NCBI RefSeq assembly: GCF_048564905.1 | Contig: NC_133019.1 | Location: 11,698,501 to 11,762,500 of the forward strand | DNA from: Vicugna pacos | Taxonomy: Eukaryota; Chordata; Mammalia; Artiodactyla; Camelidae | Direction: 5' to 3' | DNA length: 64,000 bases | Shown here: one piece after another, positions 1 to 10,900 of the stretch | Layout of the letters: each line of letters begins with the position of its first letter | Numbering within the stretch: position 1 is the stretch's first letter | Translations under genes and position numbers: made by a program | Notes under the pieces: generated by a model | Database searches by the model: none | What the model saw: only the letters and a program-made list of their open reading frames with translations | Told to the model about the DNA's origin: nothing

Positions 1-155
1 CCAATGAAATAGATCTTTTTATTATTCCTGCTTACCAAGTGAGGAAATTAAAGCGTGAACAGGTTAGGTAACTATGATCAAGTTCTCACAGCTAGAAAGT
101 AGTTGGACTAGAACTCAAGTCCAGGTCTGTCTAATTCTAAATCCATACTTGAAAA
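1..155 (-). repeat. MIR SINE fragment
   Basis: The stretch 'gaggaaattaaagc', 'taggtaactatgatcaagtt', 'cacagctagaaagtagt' follows the reverse complement of the MIR core and 3' region (fresh-looking mammal-wide tRNA-derived SINE text, but old by divergence). It is cut off by the window start. Confidence 0.7.
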
Positions 156-654
156 TCTCTCTGAGATACTTATGTTTTAGGACAAAAGATGTAGAGGGTG
201 TGGGAAGAGTGTAGATTATCCATTAGTTTCTTCTTTATAGTTTTTAGAGCTGCATGTTGAGTCATGAATAAGGTGGGTCAGGAGTGAGGCCTTGGGAGAG
301 AGTAGGGGTTGAGGGATGAAGACTTTCCAGGCTGAGGAACAGCATTTGCAAAGACATGGAAGGAATGACAAGTTTAGCATAGCAAAGTCAGAGAGGATGT
401 TTTGGATGAACCAGAAGTAATCCTCATCTTTGGGATGGGTCAGATTCTTAGTAGATTTGTGAGCTTAGCCTTGGTCTCCTCCTTTTAAGAGGAATGTGAA
501 CAGACTAGATTGTCTAGACAGGAGCAAGAAACATGATTCAAAGCAGCAGAGGTAAAGACAGGTGGAACTGTTGACTCATAAGTGTGTCTGTGATAGGAAA
601 GATTGAGAAAGTATGGGCAGAACTAAAGAGGTGGCAGTAATGGTGATGAAGCTA

Positions 655-850
655 TTGAGTGTGCATCGAGCACTTACTCTAGGTTAGGTAGGCTTCTTAA
701 TGTGGTACATGTTTTAATTCATTGATTCCTCACAGTGACCTTCTAAGGTAAGTGTCATTATTGTCATTCCTACCATGATGGGAAAATGAAAAAAGCAAGT
801 AAACTTGCGAAGAGCACAGAATCAGCAAGTGATAGGGCTGGATTTGCATC
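655..850 (-). repeat. MIR SINE
   Basis: The order 'cgagcacttactctaggt', 'attcattgattcctcacag', 'aaggtaagtgtcattattg' and 'gggaaaatgaaaaaagcaag' follows the reverse-oriented MIR consensus. It is heavily diverged. Confidence 0.6.
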
Positions 851-1814
851 CTGTCTCAACCAGAGATTCTTCTGGTTTTCAGGATGGTGTGTGGATTTGC
901 TTTCTTCTGAAGCCTTGCTGCTCTGTTTGTCTTTGGCCTCCCAGATGAATCATGGCTCAATGAGGTGGAGAAGGAAGCAGGAAAACCAAAGGGCTGGTGG
1001 CTTACTTTCCCAAAAAATGGCTCCCTAGTTGAAGATAAATTTCTACTCACTGTTCTCTGAAAGCAGAGGAGATTGGTTGGTCAGAAGAAAGTGTCAGCTC
1101 TTTCTGGGGAGATGGGGTGTCAAAGTTGGGTATGTCAGGTGGTTTTGGAAATAGGAAAAGAGTTTGAAAGGATGTCTTATTTTTACATTTTAGAATGCCT
1201 TAAATTATAAATTTAATAAATTTTTTCCTCCCCATTATTTACTTTGAATGGATGTGCGAATCACTAACCAGCTTTAAGAAAGGGAAAAACAGAACTAACT
1301 AGGTGGGACCTTGGGGTAGATGTATAAAATTCTTTGAAAAAAATTCTTATTCTTGTTTCCTACTCTGATTTTGCTCATGGTTGAGGCAGTGATAGCTTCA
1401 GGTTTCAGCTCTGCTGTACTTGGGGTTAAATCCCTCAGATCACAACAGTTGCCATATTCCTGGGGCGTAAGTGTGTCAAGGGAGTGAGCAGCCTGCTGTG
1501 GGCTGACCTACTTGGTTGTAAGTAATTTAACCACAGGTCTGTATTTGAAAAAATGCTGGTGTGACCAGGTTTAAAATTTTTACCCAAGCATTCATTCTGT
1601 GATTTAACATTGTAAAATGACAAAAATACCACCCTCAATTAATGCAAGTATCTTGCTCCTTACCCTTTTGGGCTTGCCTGAGGAGATATTTACTGCTATG
1701 GCTTTTTGATGAGAGCCCCCAAAATGATAAATAGTGTCACTGTATTGTTTCACTCACAGCTATATATTACACCCAAATGAACACATTTTAAATGTTTGGG
1801 CTTGCTTTGATTAG

Positions 1815-1981
1815 GTATTTACATCGTCCTTTCCCTGGAGATTAAAGCGGATGCCCATGTCCGGGGGTATGTTGGAGAAAACATCAAGTTGAAATGCACC
1901 TTCAAGTCGACTTCATCTGTCACTGACAAACTCACCATAGACTGGACATATCGACCTCCGAGCAGCAGTCGCACAGAATCA
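1815..1981 (+). CDS. MPZL3: MPZL3 exon 2 (first half of Ig V domain)
   Basis: The exon is preceded by TTTGATTAG and followed by GTAAGT. It enters in phase 1 (two bases complete a split codon) and leaves in phase 0. It encodes the end of the signal peptide and the first half of the V domain, reading IYIVLSLEIKADAHV at the start and WTYRPPSSSRTES at the end. Its length is 167 nt, identical to SCN2B exon 2. Confidence 0.93.
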
Positions 1982-4900
1982 GTAAGTGTACACCAGGGTA
2001 TTTCTCTGAACCTTCTGTGGTTAACAGCTCTGGACTCCTTTTATCCTAAGATCACAGGCACACCTTAGACCTTCTCCACTTAGAATAGACGATGAGCTTC
2101 TATTACAAAGAAAGAGATGAGCTTCTACCCCATATAACATTGATTTGGTCACACAGGGCTTTTTCTTCTATGTAAGAATCTTGTAAATAAGCTATAGGAA
2201 AAAAAAAAAAACACTGTCAGACTCAAGAGGAAATGTGGTTTAGTTTTGTTTCCCCTTTGTTGTTTCTTTTTGATGGCTTCGTAGCTTGAGTTTCAGATTT
2301 GATGTACTGAAAAAGGGTACCTCCAGGGCTGTTGGATAGAAAAATTCTGTAGGTCCCAGTCATAGATATCCTTTCTCTTAAAGCTGCTCCTTTCCTGTCA
2401 CGTGAAGTTGCTTCACTGGGTGTATCTGCTTGCATATCGGTACTCTGAAGGTGATCTTGGCATCTTCTCCCAGTGTATAAACATCTGCATTGATTTATAT
2501 AGCTCCCTTTGAAGGAAGTGGTGGCACCTTATGTTGATGACAGATGCTGTTGGTGACAGACGGTCTTGCAGTATTAGAAGCAATATACTTTATTCACACA
2601 TATGAAACACGTTTATGGCTCAAATCCCATTGTGGGTGTCTAACTGAAGATTGCTGTGCTATTAAAAAAAAACACACCTTTTCTCTGTGTGCTTCCAGCA
2701 ATATCCTGAGTCAGGATAGATTTTTATCAAGAATGTGAATGTCATAGTGGTACACGAGATTGTATTTTTGAAAGTATCCTTAATTTGTTTATTCTGTGTC
2801 CTTTCTCTTTGATTTTAATGTATAAGTGTTGGATTTTGTTTTAGGAGCCATTGTTGAGTGACACGTAGCATCCACAAGTAGCTACTGTAGGAGCTCCAGT
2901 TGTGCCCCTGGAGGTGGCTCCAGGGAAGGAATCGAGGCTGTATTTGTGGTCCCTTTTTCTTTAGACTTTATTTTGAGTGGTCAGGAAACTATGGCTGGCT
3001 TTAAATGGCTTTTCCTTTTTAAAAGTAGGAAAGAGCAAACAATAGTTGTCTTCTTGGGTCAGAAACCTTCAACGTGAACAGCAGCTCTTGTGTGCTGCTG
3101 TTCTCTGTAAGGCTAGTCAGGAAATCAGCAAACTCACCCAAGTTGGAATTAGTGGACCCTTAAAGTCACATAACATGTTGTTGCAGTTATGTGATCAGTC
3201 AGGGTTCTGTCAGACGAGTCAGTTAGCAGGATTTGAGTATCACTAATTTAACTTGGAATTTACAGGTTGAATTAATCTTTTATTGACCAAAGCACTGCAG
3301 GCTTTGGTCAATAAAAGAGTTTCAAACCCTTTTATATTGATGTTGATAAATAGTGATGGGCATTCTTTACCTCCCTCTTTAGAAAACTCATTACACATTT
3401 TATTATTTATTAATATCTGTATTTCCCACTAGCTAGTAAATTCCACAAGAGCAGAGGCTGTGTCTGTCTGGCTCCCACTGTATCACTTTGCTTAACACAG
3501 TGCCTAACACACAGTAGGTGTGTGGTAAATATTTGTTAAATGAATGCATTGAACAAATGAGCCAATAAGTGGTTCAGCATCTTCTCAGGAAAGTTGCTCT
3601 TCAAAATTGGGCAGTTCAGTGTTTATAAATGCCTGGGTTCCTAAATGAGGAGGCACCAAGTAAGCAAAGAAGGAGGAAAGCCTTGAATCTTGCATAGGAG
3701 GACCCTATTGTATTGGAGTACCTGCCTACCACCAGATATAATTAGGTGCTTTTGGTGATGGAGTATCTGAGCACCAATCTGAACAGCATCTTTTTAATTC
3801 AACATATATTCATTGAGTACCCATCATGCACCTGACTTGGGGTTTTCATTAATTGCCAAGGTATGTATGTAACCCGAGAGAAGCTTATGTTATAGTCTCT
3901 GGTGATTTTGAGAATAAACAAAAATCTCCCATTTCTTACTTATCAGCTGTGTGTCTTTGAGTAACTCATTTGACTTTTTTTTAGGGGGGAGGTAATTAGG
4001 TTTATACTTATTTATTTATTTTAGAAGAGGTACTGGGGATTGAGTCCAGGACCTTGTGTATGCTAACCATGTGCTCTACCACGTGAGCTATACCGTCCTC
4101 CCTAATTTTCTGTTTTTGACCTTGTTTCCCTTTCTACCTGCCCCATGTATAATTCAGTATTGTTGTGAGGCTCAAATGAGTAAATATATAGAAATCATTT
4201 GTATATTATAAAGTACTATATGAAAAGTAGATGCCACTTTAGAATAGAGTTTCTCAGCTTTGGCACTTTTGGCATTTTGAGCCAGGTAATTCTTTGTTGT
4301 GGGGGGCTATCCTATGCCTTATAGGATTTTTAGCAATATCCCTGTCCTCTACCTGCTATGTGTCAGTAGCACTCTCCCCACTTGTGACTACCAAAAATAT
4401 CTGCTGATATTGCCAAATATCTCCTGGAGGGCAAAATTGCCCCTGGTTGACAATGACAACTTTAGGACTTTCTGGAGAATTTAGAAGAGGTTCGATGGTT
4501 AGGATCCCAGGATTCTTTCATCAAACCTTTTTCTGATAAGTTTTATTAACTTGTCTTTTAAGCTATAGGATAGAGGTGAACAAAGCATAAAAAAATTGTC
4601 TATCTGAGACAGCCCATTATACATTTGGATTTTATTTTGGATCTGCTTAGCTTTACACTTTCATTGCATTTTCCAAATTAACTTTTTCTCATGGTGTTGC
4701 TTTCTTAGATTTTTCATTATCAGTCTTTCCAGTACCCAACCACAGCAGGCACATTTCGGGATCGAATTTCCTGGGTTGGAGATGTGTACAAAGGGGATGC
4801 GTCCATAAGCATAAGCAACCCTACCATAAAGGACAATGGGACATTCAGCTGTGCTGTGAAGAACCCCCCAGATGTGCACCATAACATTCCAGTGACAGAG

Positions 4901-7900
4901 CTAACAGTCACAGAAAGGGGTAAGCTAACTGCCACCAACCTTCTTCTGCAGCGAGTGCTCTGTGACTACTGTGGTGGTTTGTGGGGAGATCAGTGATTAG
5001 CAAAGCTACCTATCTTTGTAAGCCAGTTGGTCATTGGAACATTCTGTCATCTTGAATTGTCTTTTAGGATGAATTTTTTAAAATTGAAGCACAGTTAATT
5101 ACAATGTGTCAATTTCTGGTGTACAGCACAGTGTCCCAGTCATGCATATATACACATACATACATATATTCATTTTCGTATTCTTTTTCATTAAAGGTTT
5201 AGGATGAATATTTTAAGATTAATTTTGCAAACTAAAGTTTTCTTCAAATATTATCATATTTTCTCCATTATCCTTTTAGTTTTAATTTCAGGTGACCAGA
5301 TGTCCTGCGGAATGTATGGCAAACCCTTGAATAAATGGAGGGTTGCTATCTGTGTGAAATAAAAGTCATTCTGGTTTCCCTAATATGTTCATACCCTCAG
5401 TTATGAGACTGTGTTCTTATCTGTGTCTTGAAAAGGTACCTCTTCTAAAAATGGAGGCAGCACATTTCTTTTATGTTGCAAAGCTGTTTCCTTTTAGCGT
5501 GAAACAGGAGGAGAGTGGGTTGAGGACTGACCTTTTTTTCTACATTATTCCATGGTCACGATTGACTGATCATTCTAGACCTTATTTGGATTTGAGCCAA
5601 AGACTGAGAGATACAGAACTGCATTTCTGGTTTGTTATAGATACCTTGTCATTGCTCAAATCTTTTTTTTTTTTTTTTTGGTCTGTCTCTTTCCTCCTCC
5701 CCTTTCTCTTTCTTTATTTTTTTAAGACAATAACTCACAGGTTTCAGAGACATGGGCACACTCATACTGCTAGCAGGAGTAGAAACTGGTATAGTTTTTC
5801 TGAAAGACCTTAGAAGTATATATACCCTTTGATCTAGTAATTCATTTAAAAATTTTATCTTAAAAATAGAGCTAAATGTGAATATTTACATACAAGGATG
5901 ATCATCATTATATAACTCACTGAAGCAAAGAATTAAAAACAACTTGAATGTCCAGCATTAGAAGATTAATTCAATAAGTTTCAATATGGTAGAATACTAT
6001 ACAGCCATTAAAAACACACCTGGAAGGGCTATTGTTGGCAAATATTTATCATATAGTAAGTAACAAAAGAGATCAGAAATACTGTGTAAAATATGATCCA
6101 TACTTCTAAAAATATACTCTCCTCCCTGTATTCAGGCTCACAATCCACATACTCCTAGAAGGAAGAGTGAATGGGTAGATACTGACATGTTGATCCTAGG
6201 TAGTGGGATTATGGGTAAATTTGAATTCTTTGTACTTTTGTGTATTTCCCACCATTTCTACAATGAATTTACCCCCATTTGTAATTGGAAGAAATGTAAG
6301 AGCAAAAGTAAAACCTATGTCACGTCAAAGGAAGCACTTTGCGTGTCCCTCTCTTTTACCTTCTCTTTTTCCTCCTCCAGGTTTTGGCACCATGCTCTCC
6401 TCCGTGGCCCTACTTTCCATTCTGGTCTTCATTCCCTCAGCTGTGGTGGTGGTTCTGCTGCTGGTGAGAATGGGGAGGAAGTCTGCGGGGCTGAAGAAGA
6501 GAAGCAGGTCTGGCTATAAGAAGTCGTCTATTGAGGTTTCAGATGAGTAAGTCCAGCTGGAGCCCCAGCAGTCAGTCCTCCTCACAGCCCTGCTTTGTGG
6601 GCTCTGCATCCACAGAGTACCCAGACCCATGCATCCATATCTTCCTTTCTTGCAGGCTTAGTTTAATTTCTGCTGAAAGGGAAACTTGCGGATATTAATT
6701 TGGAGAGAGAGATGGAGGGGTTGATTGTATGGTCCTAGTCTCTCTTTTTGGAAATGAGATTGGACAGTGCTGTGGTTCTGAATATGAATTCTGAAGGGAC
6801 TATCGCATTCCTTCAAACTGAGTGGAAAATTCCAACAAGTTAGTTCCTCCCCCTCCCCCCCTTTCTTGTTTTGGCACCCATCTGAAGTCTCCCGACAGAA
6901 ATGCCTGAGCAGTGAGAGAGGCTTTCAGAACAGCCATGGAGGGCAAAACAGTTTAAATTAAGTGAGAATTGTTCTTGGTCAGCAGATGCTCCAAAGGGGC
7001 TGACTGGATTGTGGTTATCAAAAGCATGTATCAAACATCATCTTGCCAGTGAAGCAGGTATGATCTAGTATTTTCCCTAAGAACAAATCCACTACAAAAA
7101 GAAAAAAAGGTAATAAAAGTATCCATAAAACCCTGTTGATTCTCCATTGCCTGTATTAGGGGCTCTTAACCTGGGAAGAGAAGTCTTACCTTGAAAGAGT
7201 CTAAAAATCTGTATGTGTGTGTATGTGCGCTCAGGGCACATTTATTTAATGGGAGAGAGAATGCCCTTTCTAAGGAATCTGTGGCCCCCCAAAAAGGCAA
7301 AGAGCTCTTGGTAAAAATACTAAAATGCCTTTCTCTAAGCATGGTCTAACAAGACCCCTTACGATTTGACCCTATTACACTGTTTCTTGTCATTTCTTCT
7401 CATTCACTCCACAGTGAGTTACTGCCTTCGGCAAACACTGCATTCACTTAGAGCTTTAAAAAAAAATGTTCCATGTGCTTTTCTCTCACCTGGAATCCCT
7501 TTACTCCTTCCCTTGTTTGCCTGGAAAGTGCTTCCTTATCTTCCAAGATCCTGCTGAAATGTCCCTTTCTCTTGAGTTTCCTTGAGTCTTCCAGGGAAAA
7601 CTGATCACTTGCTTCTCCTTGCTGCCCACAGCAGTTTGACCTTAAGTCTATGAAAACATTTATCACATTGTATTATAATGTACTTGTTAGGTTTTAGCAG
7701 ATCTCTCACCCATGAAATTGTGAGCTCTTCAAGGGACTGTGTTTTATTTCTGTCTTCACCCCCAGCCCAGCACAATGCCTTAGCCATGGTTACGAATGTG
7801 AATAGCTCCTGTTTATTGAAGTAGTTACTATGTGCCAAGCTCTGTGGTATGTGTTTTACGTGTGCTTATTTGTATTCACTCCTTTAAGTGTAGCTGGTAA

Positions 7901-10900
7901 TACCTGCATTCTGGAGATGAGGGAACAGCTTCTGGATCTTAAGTAATTTGTCCAGTCACCCTGCTAGTGTAAGCGGCAGAACTGGAATTTAAAACCAGAC
8001 CTGTCTGACTTCAACGTCGTCTTCTTAACTGCTCTCCTATACCAAGGATGGTGATTGTTCACATTGGTCCTGCCCTCTCTCTGCAGCACTGACCAGGAGG
8101 AGGAGAATGACTGCATGGCTAAGCTTTGTGTCCGCTGTGCAGAGTGCCTGGTGAGTTCATGCCATTTCTTCTGTTTGCTGTTCACATTTCATTTTCCTGC
8201 TTAATTAAGGGGATCCTTTGCCCTCAGAGGCAGCAGAGGCTATGCAGTTAGGTCTAAAGCAAAGTTTGATCCAAGGTCTTCTCCGAAAGTCTTTTGGTCT
8301 CAGGGGACCCTTACCAATTCTAAGCATTATTTTATTTTCTGTTTCATGGACATAGAGTGATATCCGTAGGTTCAGGAAGGGGATGGTATAGAGCAGCCTC
8401 TGCTGACTCACAGGGAACATCCTGAAAGAGGAGTGTCCTGTGCTGCTAACATCACACTAGGAGACCTGGACTGGCTGGACCCAAAGCCCTGAATTGAGCT
8501 TTTCTGCTGAACCTCCATTTTTTCCAGGGAATTAGAGTGATACAACTTTTAAATGACTTGATTGTTTTGTCGATAAGAAATACCCATGTTCCCTCTGCAC
8601 CCCCATAAGATTATGGGAGTAAAATCTCTGATGGGGAAATAAGACAGGAGGGAAGAGGGCAGGGCACAGCCATTCAGGGAATGACATAAATTAACACTAA
8701 AACCGTGGAAGATTCAAGTCCTACTAGGCCTTGAGGATTGAGGTGGTGGGAGGTTTGACTTCTAGTAGACCTTGAGCTTCATTGTATGCTCATTGTAACA
8801 TATTAGCATGATAAATAACATGCCCACAGGCGCCATGACAATGCCAAGGCTAACCATAGAAGGTCAAAGAGTGGGCAGTGATCAAATTCCTGGGAATCCC
8901 AGTCCCTTCCCCAGGGTAGCTGGAATAGTCCTCCCACTTGGAGGCATGAAGCCCATAAAAACTGGGGACATCCCGCCTCGTGGCCACCTCTCTAGCTGCC
9001 TCTTCAGAGGTGGCCCGCACTTTTGTCTATGGAGTGTGTACCTACTTTTACTTTAACCAGCACCCAACTCTCACACCTCGTGGCCTTTCTCTTGCCTTTT
9101 GAAACAGCCTACACTCTATGCAGTATGTATCTCTCTAAATAAAGCTCCCTTTACTCAAAAAAAAAAAAAAAAAAAAAGGAAAGAAATACCCATGTTGATA
9201 GGCTTGAGTTTTGGTTTAGATTTCTAGAGACTGTCATCCCTCCCCGTCTGAGCGCTTGCTGTGACTGGCAGGCTTGTGTGGTTGTCCAAGAATCCTGGGA
9301 GGAGGAGAGACTCTCTGATGTGGTACAGTTGGAAAAGAGTCAAAAGCAACTTATGATCTGATATAAAGCATACCTGTCATTTCAGGGTTTAAACTTGAGC
9401 CTTCTTTGTGCTTACTGCCCAGCTTAGATGACCTCAGCCCAGTTACTCATTGCAGCATTCTTTGTTTCTTTTTCTTTCCTGTACTTGAGTATTATAGAAA
9501 AGACAAGAGAAAGATTGACAGTGCCAGTCGATGGGGTCTAATACCAACTCTTTGGGATTTGAATATTTTGATAACGTGAAATGAGCTAATGTTCATAATA
9601 TTATTGTCTACATTTCAGATACTGATTTATTCAACAGTTATTCTTTGAGCATGCATCTAACGTGCACCAGCTACAATTTTAGGTACTTAGGAAACAGCAG
9701 TGGACAAAACTGACAAAAATCCCTGCCCTCAAAGAAATTACATTCTTTCCATGCCTGGAAAACTCTCATCTTCCAACGCATTTGAAATGTCACCTTCTCT
9801 TAAATTAGGGTTCGAACAATAACTAAATCTCTTTACAATTAGTAAAATATATAATATATCAGCTAGTGCTTAATACTATAAAGAAACAATAAAATAGCAA
9901 AGATAGATGGAATGGCTGGACAAGAGGGTATGATACTAAATAGGGTGGTTGAGGACACCCTTACTGAAATGATATTTGAGGAAACACCTACATGTAGAAG
10001 CAAGCGATATGGCTCTCATGGAGGAGCACACTGGGTGGAGGAGGTAGGTGAAAAGACTCTGAGGAGGGGCCATGATTGGCATGTTCTAGGAACAGCACGG
10101 AAGCCAGTGTGGCAGGAATGAAGTGAGCAAGGCAAAGAATGGTATTTCTTCTGAGAGACAATGTCATATCTTATAGAACATTACAGTGATTGTAATGACC
10201 CAGATTTTATTCTTAATGAAATAGAATCCACTGGTGGTTTTTGAGAAGAGAATGCTATGAACTGATGTATGTTTTAAAAGAATCATTCTAGCTTCTGTGT
10301 TGAGAATAGGTGGTAAGGGACCATGACCGAAACAGAGAGCCTGTAAAAGAGACTTTAGCAATAATGCAGATGAGAGAAAATGATATTGGTTTGAACCAGG
10401 CAGGTGGTGGAGGTGGTGGGAAGTGGTGGTTTTCTGTTTATAATTTGCAGATAAAGTCAGAAGGACTTCCTGATGGGTTGCATGTCTATGTGAAAGAATG
10501 AGAGGAGTTAAGGATAATTTCAAGGTTCTTGACTTAAGCAACTGGAATAGAGTTACCCTTTTCTAGTATGTACAAATCTGTGGGTGGAACAAATTTGGGG
10601 GGAAAGATCAGGAGCTGAGTTTGGATATATTAAATCTGAAATATTTATTAAACTTCCTGTGGAGGCAGCAATTGGTTATGTGGATGTGGAGTCAGAAGAG
10701 AGTTCTAGAAGGGAGATACAAGTTTAGGAGTCATTAGTATATAGAGGCTGGTAGAGATATTTCCACCAGAGGAATGAGTGTAGGTAGAGAAGGACTCAAA
10801 GGACTGAGCCCTGGAGTGCCCCAAGGTTGGTAGATGGGGTGATGAAGTGGAATTAGCAAAGGAGGCTGAGAAGGGGTGTTCAGTGAGGTGGGAGAAAACC

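Larger units (their letters stand above)
1..1814 (+). other. MPZL3: MPZL3 intron 1 (3' part)
   Basis: This is non-coding sequence before exon 2. It holds two MIR remnants (about 1-155 and 655-850) and an L2-like stretch between them. The short ORFs here have no family likeness. Confidence 0.75.
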
